From assembly GCF_002157145.1 (NCBI RefSeq), contig NZ_CP021361.1:1178001-1242000 (forward strand): a stretch of DNA of 64,000 nt. Reading direction: 5' to 3'. Origin of the DNA: Acidovorax carolinensis. GTDB lineage: Bacteria > Pseudomonadota > Gammaproteobacteria > Burkholderiales > Burkholderiaceae_C. The position numbers and the translations under genes are program-made. A model generated the notes under the pieces. That model was not told the origin of the DNA. It saw nothing but the letters and a program-made list of their open reading frames with translations, and ran no database searches. Below are positions 41,282 to 51,268 of this stretch, in pieces (position 1 is the stretch's first letter; every line of letters begins with the position of its first letter).

Positions 41282-41291
41282 GGCGATAGCG

Positions 41292-42251
41292 TCAGTCCGC
41301 GGTGATCTTGCGAGCCACGATGAGCTTTGCCCAGCGGGCGTATTCGGCGGCCTGGAAGGCGGCGAACTGCTCGGGGGTGTTCAGCACCATCTCGAAGCCG
41401 AGTTCCTGCAGCTTGGCCTTGGTTTGCGGCTCGTTCAGGATCGAGGCGATGGCGCTGTTGAGCTTTGCCTTGACGTCGGCGGGCAGCCCCTTGGGGCCGG
41501 CGACGGCCTGCCATGAGTACACGTTCGCGTCCTTGATGCCGCTTTCTTCCAGCGTGGGCACGTTGGGCAGCAAGCTGGAGCGCTTGGCGCTGGTGATGGC
41601 CAGAGCCTTGAGCTTGCCCGCCTGGATTTGCGGCATGGCGGTGTTGATGTTCATGAACGATGCATCCACCTGGTTGCCCAGCAGATCGGTCATGACCGGG
41701 CCGCCGCCCCGGTAGGGCACATGGATGCCGCTGGTGCCGGTCTGCTGCCAGAACAGTTCGGCTGTCAGGTGGTCGCTGCTGCCGTTGCCCGAGGAGGCGA
41801 AGGTCATCTTGTCGGGGTTTGCCTTGATGAAGGCAATCACATCGCCCAGCGCGTTGTGCCGGGATGCGGCGGGCACCACCAGCACGTTCGGGGCCTGCAC
41901 GGCTACGGTGATCGGATCCAGATCCTTGAGTGCGTCATACGGCACCTTGATCAGGTGCGGTGCAATCACGAAGGGACCGAGCGACGCTACCAGCAAGGTA
42001 TGGCCGTCGGCGGGGCTGCGCGCCACCTGGGCCGTGCCGATGGTGCCCGTGGCACCGGGTTTGTTGTCCACGATCACCGTGCCGCCTAGCTTCTCGGGCA
42101 ACTTGCTCGACAGGGTGCGGGCGATCATGTCGGTGGACCCTCCGGGCGGGAATGGCACCACCAGCGTGATCGGCTTGGTGGGCCAGGCGAGGGCGCTGGT
42201 GGACGCGAGCGCGCCGAGTGCCACGGCGCAAAGCATTTTCTTGATCATCAT
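41292..42251 (-). CDS. Bug/TctC-family periplasmic binding protein (second)
   Basis: This 319-residue periplasmic binding protein has a signal peptide ending TSALA and the Bug motifs PFPPGGSTDMIAR and YRGGGPVMTDLLGNQVD. It is clearly paralogous to the first Bug protein of the same operon but divergent, which suggests different ligands such as glucarate versus galactarate or a lactone. No membrane partner is encoded nearby. It starts 27 bp after kdgD. Confidence 0.88.
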   Translation of the reverse strand: MMIKKMLCAVALGALASTSALAWPTKPITLVVPFPPGGSTDMIARTLSSKLPEKLGGTVIVDNKPGATGTIGTAQVARSPADGHTLLVASLGPFVIAPHLIKVPYDALKDLDPITVAVQAPNVLVVPAASRHNALGDVIAFIKANPDKMTFASSGNGSSDHLTAELFWQQTGTSGIHVPYRGGGPVMTDLLGNQVDASFMNINTAMPQIQAGKLKALAITSAKRSSLLPNVPTLEESGIKDANVYSWQAVAGPKGLPADVKAKLNSAIASILNEPQTKAKLQELGFEMVLNTPEQFAAFQAAEYARWAKLIVARKITAD

Positions 42252-42278
42252 GTGTCTCCTCTGGATGGATGGTGTCTG

Positions 42279-43190
42279 TTACTGGGGGCCCAGTTTGGCA
42301 ATCAGCGCTGCGAGTTCATCGCACTCGTGCGGCGCCAGTTCGGACAGCGGCGCTCGCACCGGTCCGGCATCGTGGCCCACGATGCGGGCGCCGGCCTTGA
42401 TCATCGAGACGGCGTAGCCTTGCTTGCGGTTGCGGATATTGAGCAGTGGGTGGAAGAACTCGCGCAGCAGGTGGTGCTGGGTTGCCATGTCGTCGGTACG
42501 CACCGCCTCATAGAACTGCATGGCGGTTTTGGGGATGAAGTTGAAGACCGCAGACGAGTACACCGGTGTGCCCAGAGCCTTGTAGGCGGCGGCATAGACC
42601 TCGGCGGTCGGCAAACCGCCCAGGTAGGAGAAGCGGTCGCCCATCTTCATGAAGATGGCGCTCATCCGCTCGATGTCGCCCACGCCGTCCTTGAAACCGA
42701 TCAGGTTGGGGCAGCGTTCGGCCAAAATGGCCAGGGACTCGGGGGTGAACTTGCTGACGCTGCGGCTGTAGACGATCACGCCAAATTTCACGCTCTTGCA
42801 GACTTGCTCGACGTGGTTGATCAGGCCTTCCTGGCTGGCTTCAGTCAGGTAGTGGGGCAGCAACAGGATGCCGTGTGCGCCTTGGCGCTCGGCTTCCTGG
42901 GCGCATTCGATCGCAAAGCGCGTTGGGCCGCCAGCGCCCGCGATGATGGGCACCTTGCCCCGGCAGGTCTGCACCGCCGTCTTGATGACCTCGGCATATT
43001 CGCTGCCCGTCAGGGAAAAGAACTCGCCCGTGCCGCCTGCGGCGAAAAGCGCTTTTGCGCCATAGGGCGCCAGCCATTCAAGGCGTGCGGCGTAACCCTT
43101 GGCGTTGAAGTCGCCGTTGGCGTCGAAGTCCGTCAGCGGGAACGACAGCAGACCGCTGGACATGATTTGCTTGAGGTCTTGGGGATTCAT
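42279..43190 (-). CDS. kdgD: 5-dehydro-4-deoxyglucarate dehydratase
   Basis: This is a 303-residue class I aldolase-fold dehydratase. It converts 5-dehydro-4-deoxy-D-glucarate to 2,5-dioxovalerate with loss of water and CO2. Key family segments are [12 protein letters not shown], the tyrosine in VIVYSRSV and the Schiff-base lysine in IGFKDGVGD. It is the first gene of the minus-strand operon and lies opposite the GntR regulator. Confidence 0.93.
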   Translation of the reverse strand: MNPQDLKQIMSSGLLSFPLTDFDANGDFNAKGYAARLEWLAPYGAKALFAAGGTGEFFSLTGSEYAEVIKTAVQTCRGKVPIIAGAGGPTRFAIECAQEAERQGAHGILLLPHYLTEASQEGLINHVEQVCKSVKFGVIVYSRSVSKFTPESLAILAERCPNLIGFKDGVGDIERMSAIFMKMGDRFSYLGGLPTAEVYAAAYKALGTPVYSSAVFNFIPKTAMQFYEAVRTDDMATQHHLLREFFHPLLNIRNRKQGYAVSMIKAGARIVGHDAGPVRAPLSELAPHECDELAALIAKLGPQ

Positions 43191-43362
43191 CGAAAGGGTT
43201 CCTCTGGTTGGGGATTAAAAATGGGCGAACAGGTTGGTGTGAACGGTGGTCAGACGAACGCGCATGGCAACGGCCTGGAGGGCATCTGCAGCGATCGCGA
43301 TGGGTGCTTGTCGCCATCGCTTGCGTGTTAAAGTCGCTGCAGTCATTGAGTTACGTTATCAG

Positions 43363-43373
43363 TTGTCGTACAA
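43363..43373. promoter_or_regulatory. Candidate GntR operator in the kdgD-regulator divergent gap
   Basis: TTGTCGTACAA is near-palindromic, and its reverse strand contains the core TTGTACGA that recurs at 44210-44217 in front of gudD. FadR-type regulators commonly bind sites of this shape. Confidence 0.5.
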
Positions 43374-43425
43374 GTTGAGTCGGATTATTGCGTGAAACCA
43401 TCTTTTTGAGGCTAGGGATTTCCCT

Positions 43426-44154
43426 ATGAATGTTCCCATCCTGCCCCGTCGCAAACCACGCAGCCTTGCCATCGAAGTGGTGGAAAAGCTGACGGAAGAC
43501 ATCCTTGCCGAGCGCCTGCCCGCTGGCAGCAAGCTGCCCACCGAGGCTTCCTTCATGGAGACCTTTGGCGTGAGCCGCACGGTGGTGCGCGAGGCCATCT
43601 CGCGCCTTCAGGCGGCCGGGCTGGTCGAGACCCGGCATGGAATCGGCACCTTTGTGCTGGCCCAGGAAAACGGCCCCTCGTTTCGCATCAGCCCTGACCA
43701 GCTGGGAACCTTGCGCGACGTCATCGCCCTGCTGGAATTTCGCATCAGCGTCGAGACAGAAGCCGCCGCCCTGGCCGCCATTCGGCGCAGTGAAGACAAC
43801 CTGCGGGATATGCGGGCTGCTCTATCGGCATTCACCGGCGCCATGGAAGAGGGGCGCGATGCCGCCAGTGCCGACCTGCAGTTCCACCAGGAAATTGCCC
43901 GCGCCACCCAGAATCACCACTTTCTGGATCTGATGAAATCGCTGGGGCTGGGTGTCATACCGCGCACGCGGCTGGAGGCGCCGGCCATGATGCAGCCTGA
44001 GCGCATGGCCTATCTGCGCCGCGTCCACCAGGAGCATGAGACCATCTACAACGCGATTGCGGCACAGGATTTCGAGGCGGCTCGCGCGGCGATGCGCACC
44101 CATCTTTCCAACAGTCGGGATCGGCATCGGCGCAGTGAGGCAGGGAGTCACTGA
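43426..44154 (+). CDS. FadR-subfamily GntR transcriptional regulator
   Basis: This 242-residue regulator has an N-terminal winged helix ([15 protein letters not shown], then TRHGIGTFV) and a C-terminal FCD ligand domain with metal-ligand-like residues ([10 protein letters not shown] and late HLSN). It is divergent from the kdgD operon and 95 bp upstream of gudD, so it most likely represses both in the absence of an aldarate or its dehydration product. Confidence 0.88.
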   Translation: MNVPILPRRKPRSLAIEVVEKLTEDILAERLPAGSKLPTEASFMETFGVSRTVVREAISRLQAAGLVETRHGIGTFVLAQENGPSFRISPDQLGTLRDVIALLEFRISVETEAAALAAIRRSEDNLRDMRAALSAFTGAMEEGRDAASADLQFHQEIARATQNHHFLDLMKSLGLGVIPRTRLEAPAMMQPERMAYLRRVHQEHETIYNAIAAQDFEAARAAMRTHLSNSRDRHRRSEAGSH

Positions 44155-44209
44155 ACAGGGCGTTGGGGGATTCCAAGGGTTTTCCCTTGAGGTTCTGGGT
44201 ATGTAGTAG

Positions 44210-44217
44210 TTGTACGA
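44210..44217. promoter_or_regulatory. Candidate GntR operator upstream of gudD
   Basis: The 8-base core TTGTACGA matches the core of the site at 43363-43373. It lies 33 bp before the gudD start, a position suited to repression. Confidence 0.4.
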
Positions 44218-44249
44218 TGTCGGTCAACATTTTGTGCTCTGTCAATCCC

Positions 44250-45587
44250 ATGCCTACATCCAACCCAACCCCCGTCGTAACCCGCATGCAGGTGGTCCCC
44301 GTCGCTGGCCGCGACAGTATGCTGCTCAACCTCAGTGGCGCCCACGGCCCCTACTTCACGCGCAACCTGGTGATCCTGACGGACTCCAGCGGCCACACCG
44401 GCGTGGGCGAGGTGCCCGGGGGCGAAAAGATCCGGCAAACCCTGGAAGATGCCCGCGCCCTGATCGAGGGGCAACCCATCGGAGATTACAACCGTCTGCT
44501 CAACAGCCTGCGCCAGCGCTTTGCCGACCGCGACAGTGGTGGGCGCGGTCTGCAGACCTTTGATTTGCGGATCACCATCCATGCGGTCACGGCGGTCGAG
44601 AGCGCTCTGCTGGACCTGCTGGGCCAGCATCTGAATGTCCCGGTGGCGGCGCTGCTGGGCGAAGGCCAGCAGCGCGACCGTGTGCAGATGCTGGGCTACT
44701 TGTTCTACATCGCGGATCGCCGCAAGACCGATCTGGCCTACAACAGTGAGCCCGACGCTGCCGATGACTGGCTGCGCCTGCGCCACGAGGAGGTCATGAC
44801 CCCTGAAGCCGTGGTGCGCCTTGCCGAGGCGGCCCAGGCGCGCTACGGGTTCCAGGACTTCAAGCTCAAAGGCGGCGTGCTGCGCGGCGAAGAAGAGGTC
44901 GAGGCCGTCACGGCCCTGCACGAGCGGTTTCCCCAGGCCCGCATTACGCTCGACCCCAATGGCGGCTGGCTGCTCAAGGACGCGGTGCGCCTGATGCGCA
45001 ACATGCACAACGTCGTTGCCTATGCCGAAGACCCCTGCGGCGGCGAAGGGGTGTTCTCCGGTCGCGAGGTGATGGCCGAGTTCCGCCGTGCAACCGGCTT
45101 GCCCACCGCCACCAACATGGTCGCTACCGACTGGCGCGAAATGGCCCACAGCATCCAGTTGCAATCGGTCGATATTCCGCTGGCCGACCCGCATTTCTGG
45201 ACACTGCAGGGATCGGTGCGCGTGGCGCAGCTCTGCCAGATGTACGACCTGACCTGGGGCTCGCATTCCAACAACCATTTCGACGTGTCGCTGGCGATGT
45301 TCACCCATTGCGCCGCGGCCGCGCCCGGCAAGGTCACAGCCATCGATACCCACTGGATCTGGCAAGACGGCCAGTTCCTGACCAAAGAGCCGCTGCAGAT
45401 CCGGGGTGGCTATGTGGACGTGCCGACCAAGCCCGGCCTGGGCGTTGAACTTGACATGGACGCCGTGAACAAGGCCCATCAGCTGTATCTGCAGCACGGC
45501 CTGGGCGCCCGCGACGACGCCGCTGCGATGCAGCACCTGATTCCGGGCTGGAAGTTCAACAACAAGATGCCGTGCATGGTGCGCTGA
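44250..45587 (+). CDS. gudD: Glucarate dehydratase
   Basis: This 445-residue enolase-superfamily enzyme dehydrates D-glucarate (and L-idarate) to 5-dehydro-4-deoxyglucarate. It is very close in sequence and length to E. coli GudD (446) as I recall it: [13 protein letters not shown], the catalytic FKLKGG, DPNGGW metal region, GSHSNNHFD with the catalytic histidine, and the terminal MPCMVR. The start ATG 44250 ([15 protein letters not shown]) matches family starts. Separate transcription from the kdgD operon under the same regulator is likely. Confidence 0.95.
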   Translation: MPTSNPTPVVTRMQVVPVAGRDSMLLNLSGAHGPYFTRNLVILTDSSGHTGVGEVPGGEKIRQTLEDARALIEGQPIGDYNRLLNSLRQRFADRDSGGRGLQTFDLRITIHAVTAVESALLDLLGQHLNVPVAALLGEGQQRDRVQMLGYLFYIADRRKTDLAYNSEPDAADDWLRLRHEEVMTPEAVVRLAEAAQARYGFQDFKLKGGVLRGEEEVEAVTALHERFPQARITLDPNGGWLLKDAVRLMRNMHNVVAYAEDPCGGEGVFSGREVMAEFRRATGLPTATNMVATDWREMAHSIQLQSVDIPLADPHFWTLQGSVRVAQLCQMYDLTWGSHSNNHFDVSLAMFTHCAAAAPGKVTAIDTHWIWQDGQFLTKEPLQIRGGYVDVPTKPGLGVELDMDAVNKAHQLYLQHGLGARDDAAAMQHLIPGWKFNNKMPCMVR

Positions 45588-45680
45588 CCCACAAGGGCGC
45601 GCGCGGGCCCGCTGGAGGGCTGCTTTGAAAGAGCACGCGCCCCGGTCACAACGCTGGACGGGCGTTTGCTATAGGCGGGG

Positions 45681-46943
45681 TCAGAGTAGCAAAAAAGACG
45701 CCGCCGCCACCGCCGTCGGCATCAGCGCTCCCAGCAGCAACCCGCCCGCGCCAATGGTTTCGTCGGCAAAGCCGCGCTTGAGCAAGGCGACGCCGGCCGG
45801 ATTGGGCGCGTTGGCAATCACCGTGAGGCCGCCCCCGGCCACTGCACCCGCCACCAGCATGTATTTGGCGGGGTCGGACATCCCCTCGATCAGCGATCCC
45901 AGGTAAGTGAGTGCCGCGTTGTCGGTGATGGCCGTCAGGCCCAGGGCGCCCGCGAACAGGGCCAGCGGCTGCAGGCTGGAGACGATGGGCTGCAGCCACC
46001 ATTGCTGCATGCCACCCAGCACCACCAGCCCGGCAAGGAAGAAACCCACGAGCAGCGCTTCTTTGAGGATCAGCGGGCTCTGGTGGCGTTCGTAGGCCTG
46101 CGTGAACGCCAGAAACAGCAGGAACAGCCCGACAAAAACCACCGGGTGGTGTGCAAACAGCACCACGCCGGCCAACAGCGCCAGGTGCACGGCTGCCACC
46201 GTGGCGGACACGGGCGCTCGCGCCTGCTGGCCTGCCGCGAGGGCGCTGGCGTGGGGCAAGTGCTTGCGCAGGATGAAGGTGCAGACCGTGGCGTTGAGCA
46301 GCACCGCCAGCGCGGCTTTCCACCCGAAGGTGGCCAGCATGAAGGCGCTGTCCCATTGCCAGGTGGCGGCCACCATCAGCACAGGTGGCGCGGCATACGA
46401 GGTGAGCGTGCCGCCGATCGACACGTTGACGAACAGCACCCCCAGCGCCAGGTACTTGCGGCCTTCAGGCACATCGGCACGAAAGACTTGCGGCGCCAGC
46501 ATGAGGGCGGCAATGGTCATGGCGGCTGGCTCGGTGATGAGCGAACCCAGCAGGGGCACGGCGGCCAGCCCCAGCCAGGCGGTGGCCATCGGGGTGGGCA
46601 GGGGCATGAGGCGCGCCATGGCATCCACCAGGGCCACCACGGTGCGCAGCACCGGGCGCGAGGCGGCAATCACCATCACCACGAAGACAAACAGCGGCTC
46701 GGTGTAGTTGCGCGACTCGGCGTAGTGCAGGGCCTGCGCGCCGCCACCCACCAGGGCCATGACCACAATCAGCACCATGGCCCAGAAGCCAAACACCACT
46801 TCGACTTCGCCCAGCAGATGGAACAGGCCCGCGTGGCGCGGAAAGCGGTGCGAGAGCCGTTCGAACTGTTTGGCGGAAAAGGTGTGAATCAGCGCGATGC
46901 CGAACAGGGCGGCGGCAATCCATTGGAGGGTGGTGGGTGTCAT
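45681..46943 (-). CDS. Putative Na+/H+ antiporter family membrane protein
   Basis: This 420-residue membrane protein has about 11 hydrophobic segments and belongs to the ion-transporter superfamily of putative Na+/H+ antiporters. Conserved features are GEVEVVFGFWAM, SLITEPAAMTIAALML, TSYAAPPVLMVA and a late AITDNAALTYLG followed by NAPNPAG, the helix-break motifs of this fold. Ion specificity cannot be read. The ATG start is at 46943. It converges on gudD. Confidence 0.8.
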   Translation of the reverse strand: MTPTTLQWIAAALFGIALIHTFSAKQFERLSHRFPRHAGLFHLLGEVEVVFGFWAMVLIVVMALVGGGAQALHYAESRNYTEPLFVFVVMVIAASRPVLRTVVALVDAMARLMPLPTPMATAWLGLAAVPLLGSLITEPAAMTIAALMLAPQVFRADVPEGRKYLALGVLFVNVSIGGTLTSYAAPPVLMVAATWQWDSAFMLATFGWKAALAVLLNATVCTFILRKHLPHASALAAGQQARAPVSATVAAVHLALLAGVVLFAHHPVVFVGLFLLFLAFTQAYERHQSPLILKEALLVGFFLAGLVVLGGMQQWWLQPIVSSLQPLALFAGALGLTAITDNAALTYLGSLIEGMSDPAKYMLVAGAVAGGGLTVIANAPNPAGVALLKRGFADETIGAGGLLLGALMPTAVAAASFLLL

Positions 46944-47285
46944 GTGGGGGCGGTCGTAAAAAAGCCGCGTGGCGGCCCGACCAGCGCATGAACCTGCCGC
47001 GCCTGCTGGCGCGTACACCCGGAGAGCAGTTTACCAGCAGCGCTTGTGGCGGCCAGATAGCGCAATAGGATCGCGATTTGCTCCTGAAAACATAGCTATT
47101 AGCGCTACTTGGATCCACTTCATGGGCATTTTTTGTGCATGTCCTTGCAGGATCGTGGACTGCGCAGACTCGCGAAGAAACAACCCGACAAAGGCCGATA
47201 GCCGTCGCTACAGGTGCCCGTGGTGTCACGCTGCCAGACGATAATTTGATTTTTTGCCAGCCCGAAGGGCTTGAAGGACGAACGC
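46944..47285. other. Gap between the antiporter and uppP genes
   Basis: About 340 bp without a gene. It holds a partial dispersed repeat at 47085-47110 and presumably the uppP promoter near the AT-rich GATAATTTGATTTTTTG at about 47240-47256. Confidence 0.4.
47085..47110. repeat. Half copy of the dispersed repeat
   Basis: GAAAACATAGCTATTAGCGCT matches one outer box and one inner arm; the other half is missing or decayed. Confidence 0.35.
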
Positions 47286-48110
47286 GTGGACATTGTTTTG
47301 CTGGTCAAGGCCGCCATCATGGGCGTGGTCGAGGGCCTGACCGAGTTTCTTCCCATCTCATCCACCGGTCACCTGATTCTTGCGGGCTCGCTGCTGGGCT
47401 TTGATGACGCGAAGGCCCAGGTGTTTGACATTGCCATCCAGACGGGCGCCATCTTTGCCGTCATCCTGGTGTATTGGCAAAAGATCCGCGCCACGCTGGC
47501 GGCCCTTCCCACGCAGCGCCAGGCACAGCGTTTTGCGCTCAATGTGCTGATTGCCTTTGTGCCGGCGGTGGTGCTGGGGCTGCTGTTTGGCAAGGCCATC
47601 AAGGCCCATCTGTTCACCCCCGTGGTAGTGGCCAGCACCTTCATCATTGGTGGTTTCATCATCCTGTGGGCCGAACGACGCCCCGCTGCGGCCACCCGCA
47701 TCCACGAGGTGGAAGACATGACGGGACTCGATGCCCTCAAGGTGGGCCTCGTGCAGTGCCTGGCCATGGTGCCGGGCACCAGCCGCAGCGGCGCCACCAT
47801 CATCGGCGGCATGCTGCTGGGCCTGTCGCGCAAGGCGGCCACGGATTTTTCCTTTTTTCTGGCCATTCCCACGCTCATCGGCGCGGGCGCATACAGCCTG
47901 TACAAGGAACGGGCCCTGCTGTCGGCGGCGGACATTCCGCTGTTTGCCGTGGGGCTGGTGTTTTCATTCATCAGCGCCTGGCTCTGCGTGCGCTGGCTGC
48001 TGCGCTACATCAGCACCCACAGCTTCGTGCCGTTCGCCTATTACCGGATCGTGTTCGGGGTGGTGGTGCTGGTTTCGGCTTGGACTGGCCTGGTGCAGTG
48101 GGCCGGCTGA
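47286..48110 (+). CDS. uppP: Undecaprenyl-diphosphate phosphatase
   Basis: This 274-residue membrane enzyme recycles the lipid carrier of peptidoglycan synthesis and confers bacitracin tolerance. Family motifs [17 protein letters not shown] near the N-terminus and [10 protein letters not shown] are intact. I chose the GTG at 47286 ([13 protein letters not shown]) because it aligns with the usual family start and has GAAGGACG about 8 bases upstream; a TTG at 47271 is also in frame. Confidence 0.93.
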   Translation: MDIVLLVKAAIMGVVEGLTEFLPISSTGHLILAGSLLGFDDAKAQVFDIAIQTGAIFAVILVYWQKIRATLAALPTQRQAQRFALNVLIAFVPAVVLGLLFGKAIKAHLFTPVVVASTFIIGGFIILWAERRPAAATRIHEVEDMTGLDALKVGLVQCLAMVPGTSRSGATIIGGMLLGLSRKAATDFSFFLAIPTLIGAGAYSLYKERALLSAADIPLFAVGLVFSFISAWLCVRWLLRYISTHSFVPFAYYRIVFGVVVLVSAWTGLVQWAG

Positions 48111-48120
48111 TAATGGCGCC

Positions 48121-48981
48121 ATGACCTACCAACCGCGCATTTTTCGGGGCCTTTGGGGCTGCACTGTGTTGTGGGGCCTGTGCGCAGGCCTGCCCGCCAT
48201 GGCCGAAGAAGCGCCCCCCTCGGTCCATGCGGATGGATCGCCCAAACTCAACTATGTGCTGGGCGCCGTTGTGAGCAACGGCCCGGACTATGCTGGCGGC
48301 GATGGCCGTTCGTCCCATTTAAGCCCGTCATGGGCGCTGGAATACGGACGGTTTCGCCTGAGCACATCGCGCGGCAGCACCCTCATGGGCCATGGGCTGG
48401 AGCAGCGCGAATCGGGCGCCACCGCCATCCTGGCCGAAAGCGACCGGTTCAGCCTGAGTGCGTCGCTGCGTCTGGACAATGGTCGCAAAAACAGTGATTC
48501 ACCGCGGCTGGCCGGCCTGCCCGAGGTGCGGTCCACCGTGCGCGCCCGTGTCAGCGCAGGCTATGCCATCACGCCCCGGTGGTCGGTGGGCGCAGGGCTT
48601 TCGCAAGACATCCTGGGGCGCGACGGGGGTGCGCAGCTGAATACCAGCGTTTCCTACACCCTGCCCGTCACGCAGCAGACCCGCATGGTTTTTGGTGCTG
48701 GCGCCAGTTTTGGCGACCGCACCTACCTGCGCGCCCGGTTTGGCGTGCCCGCCGTGGCGGGCGGTGCGGGGGCTGCCCGCCTGCCTGCGTTCGAGCCTGG
48801 TGGCGGTCTGTACAGCGTGGACCTGGGGGTGGACGTCATGACGGCGCTCAATCGCCATTGGGTGGTGTGGGGCGGCGTGGGTGTTTCGCAGGTCCAGGGT
48901 GACGCGCGCCGCAGCCCCTTGACTGTGCGTCCTACGGGCTATTCCGCCTCGCTGGGGCTGGCCTACCGCTGCTGCCGTTGA
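48121..48981 (+). CDS. MipA/OmpV-family outer-membrane protein
   Basis: This 286-residue protein has a signal peptide ending LPAMA and alternating beta-strand patterns typical of MipA/OmpV scaffolding porins (GAVVSNGPDYAGGDGR, the late VGVSQVQGDARRSPL). MipA-type proteins are linked to murein synthesis complexes. The position 10 bp after uppP, another peptidoglycan-related gene, is suggestive. The protein ends YRCCR rather than the usual terminal aromatic residue. Confidence 0.82.
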   Translation: MTYQPRIFRGLWGCTVLWGLCAGLPAMAEEAPPSVHADGSPKLNYVLGAVVSNGPDYAGGDGRSSHLSPSWALEYGRFRLSTSRGSTLMGHGLEQRESGATAILAESDRFSLSASLRLDNGRKNSDSPRLAGLPEVRSTVRARVSAGYAITPRWSVGAGLSQDILGRDGGAQLNTSVSYTLPVTQQTRMVFGAGASFGDRTYLRARFGVPAVAGGAGAARLPAFEPGGGLYSVDLGVDVMTALNRHWVVWGGVGVSQVQGDARRSPLTVRPTGYSASLGLAYRCCR

Positions 48982-48999
48982 GCCGGGTCTGGCGCGGAT

Positions 49000-50832
49000 T
49001 CACGCTGGTTCCACGAATCGGGCGGAACCCAGTGCGAGGTCGCCGGTGTTGCGCCGCAGGCAGAACTTGCCGGCCTGCTTGCCGCTGTACATGGCGGCGT
49101 CGGCCAGTCTGAGCAAACCCATGGCGTCTGTGCCGTCCTCGGGGGCGAGGGCGTAGCCGATCGTCAGGCCCACGCGGATCTGCCGATGGCCCAGAACGAA
49201 GGGCGAGCGAAACGAATCGAGCAGCTTCATTCCCAGGTCGTGCGCCTGCTCTGGCGGGTTGAGCAGGTGGGCAATGACCACGAACTCGTCGCCGCCCAGC
49301 CGAGCCACCACGTCCGATTCGCGCAGATGGCCGCGCAGGCGTTGCGCCACGGCGATCAGCAGTTCGTCGCCCACATCGTGGCCGTATTGATCGTTGACCG
49401 GCTTGAAGCCGTCCAGGTCGAGCAGGTAAACCGCCACCAGATGCTGGCGGTCGCAACGAAGCAGGCTGCTGGCCAGCGTTACATACAGGCCACGGCGGTT
49501 GGTGAGGCCGGTGAGCGGGTCAGTGTGCGCGAGCGAGTGCAGGGCGTCACGCTCGCGGTGTGCATCAAGGGCGGCAAGGTGCAATACCTTGCTGCGCAGG
49601 CCCATCACACGCATGAACAGCAGCATGTCGATGGTTGCGCCGAACTGGAACGAGTGCAGCGTCCAGAAGTTCGTGGGCACCCAGCCTTGCACCAGGCACA
49701 CCATCACCGCTGCGGCTATGCCATAGGCAAGCCACGCGAACAGCAGGGTGGTGCCAATCGGGTCTTTTTTGCGCACCCGCCGAAGCGCTGCGGGAATGCT
49801 GAGCAGCGATGGCATCGGTCCTGCCAGGCTCATGAAGATTGTCGCAATGCGGGGCGTCAGTATGTCCAAAACGAAGGCTACGCAGACCAACGCGGTGACG
49901 GCGGCTCCCGCATGCATCACGCGCTGGTACCCGCCCCGCGTGGACGGCCCTACCAGGGCGTAGTTCAGAAATAGGAATGATCCCGCCAGAGCGATGAGCC
50001 CCGCCATGATGCCCGCGTGGCTCGCCATCCACACATTGCCCGGCCACAGGAACTGCGCGCCAATACCAAAAAACTGGATGGAAAAACCCGTGCTGCCGAG
50101 GACGACCAGCGCATAGTAGGCAAACAGTCGCTCGCGCTGGCTGGCCCACTGGATCAGGCTGTACACCAGCAGGCAGAGCGCCAGCCCGATAAGCAGGCCC
50201 TGCAGCATCTGTTCGCGCTGGGCCAGGAACAACCCATGGGGCAGCTCGGTGACACTGATCGGCAAAATCATCGGCCCCAGCGTGCGTATGCGGATCAGCA
50301 CATCGTAGGTTTGCCCTGCCTGCAGATTCAGCAGCATTGCCGGTACACGGCTCTGCAATGTTTCCTTGCCGGGCGGGCGCTGGTAGCCCACCAAGGCTTG
50401 TTGAAGCACCCGGCCTGCGCTGGTGAGATAAATGTCCACTTCCTGCAGGGAGCTGTAGCCGATGTGGATGACCCAGGGGCTTTCTGGGGTCTGAGATATC
50501 TCCAACGGAACGCGCAGCCATATCGCCTGCTTGTCGCGCACGCCCAGCGATCCGTTCAGGTTTGCGGGCGCTTCGAATTGCTCCAGCCGCCCCAGCATCT
50601 CCTGCACATTGCGTCCGAGGGTGCCATCGGCCTGTAGGGTGATGGCGGGCCAGGCGTTCGGGACCTGGCTACCGGGTTGGAGCTGCAGGGGTGGGGCGGC
50701 ATGGACTGCCGCCGACCAGCTCAGCAAACCCAGCACGCCCAGCAGAAACAGCGCCGCCAGCCTGATGCCCGCGCTGCGCGCTGCGCGCCAATGTCGCACC
50801 CATGCCATGAGAACGCGGTCGAGGACGATCAT
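49000..50832 (-). CDS. 7TMR-DISM membrane diguanylate cyclase (first of tandem pair)
   Basis: This 610-residue protein has a signal-like N-terminal helix, a periplasmic 7TMR-DISMED2-type sensor (about 50-190), seven membrane helices, and a C-terminal GGDEF domain. The active site RLGGDEF is intact, and the feedback-inhibition site RESD lies five residues before it. It should synthesise cyclic di-GMP in response to an extracellular ligand. Start choice (ATG 50832 versus 50808) is uncertain. It is paralogous to the next upstream gene over its whole length. Confidence 0.88.
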   Translation of the reverse strand: MIVLDRVLMAWVRHWRAARSAGIRLAALFLLGVLGLLSWSAAVHAAPPLQLQPGSQVPNAWPAITLQADGTLGRNVQEMLGRLEQFEAPANLNGSLGVRDKQAIWLRVPLEISQTPESPWVIHIGYSSLQEVDIYLTSAGRVLQQALVGYQRPPGKETLQSRVPAMLLNLQAGQTYDVLIRIRTLGPMILPISVTELPHGLFLAQREQMLQGLLIGLALCLLVYSLIQWASQRERLFAYYALVVLGSTGFSIQFFGIGAQFLWPGNVWMASHAGIMAGLIALAGSFLFLNYALVGPSTRGGYQRVMHAGAAVTALVCVAFVLDILTPRIATIFMSLAGPMPSLLSIPAALRRVRKKDPIGTTLLFAWLAYGIAAAVMVCLVQGWVPTNFWTLHSFQFGATIDMLLFMRVMGLRSKVLHLAALDAHRERDALHSLAHTDPLTGLTNRRGLYVTLASSLLRCDRQHLVAVYLLDLDGFKPVNDQYGHDVGDELLIAVAQRLRGHLRESDVVARLGGDEFVVIAHLLNPPEQAHDLGMKLLDSFRSPFVLGHRQIRVGLTIGYALAPEDGTDAMGLLRLADAAMYSGKQAGKFCLRRNTGDLALGSARFVEPA

Positions 50833-51102
50833 CGGCGCGTGGATGAACGCTTCATCGCGATGCGCTTGCACTGCGGGGCATCGTCACCGGGCCCGCCCTG
50901 TGCAGGCCAGTCGCCCAGGATTCGGGCGATGGTGCCGTCGCCCAGGGGGGCGGCGTGCCGCCGCATGTCCTGTAACTGGATGTCCGGGGCTGAGAGAGCG
51001 GCGTCATGGACCGTGCGTATCGTTTTGTAACTTGTCAGTGTAGCGGACGCGCTAGCAGTTGGTGTGTCAGATTTTTGGAACCGACCGCCGTTCGGACAGG
51101 GG
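50833..51102. other. Noncoding gap between the tandem cyclase genes
   Basis: Apart from the promoter of the first cyclase I see no gene. The right end merges into the hydrolase remnant. Confidence 0.4.
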
Positions 51103-51179
51103 CTGGGCGGGATCGAAGCCAGGTTCAGCAAGGCTGCCTCTGTGGCCGGCGGCTGCCCCATCGCAACCCGGTGGCTGCC
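51103..51179 (-). pseudogene. Remnant of an alpha/beta hydrolase 3' end
   Basis: The stretch reads GSHRVAMGQPPATEAALLNLAS on the minus strand, matching the end of the intact hydrolase gene at 53213-54031 (GSHLFPMEQPLATAAAIEAALLNLAS) apart from a 12-base deletion and a few changes. DNA identity is high across CCAGGTTCAGCAAGG and CGGCTGC-CCATCG. It is best explained as the left behind end of a duplicated segment. Confidence 0.75.
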
Positions 51180-51268
51180 AGCCTGCTCCACAAACAAGGG
51201 CCACTGGAGTGGCGCACCGCAACCATTTGTGTTGTGCCCGTGGCGCAAATGCAATCGGGCGTTGCCCG

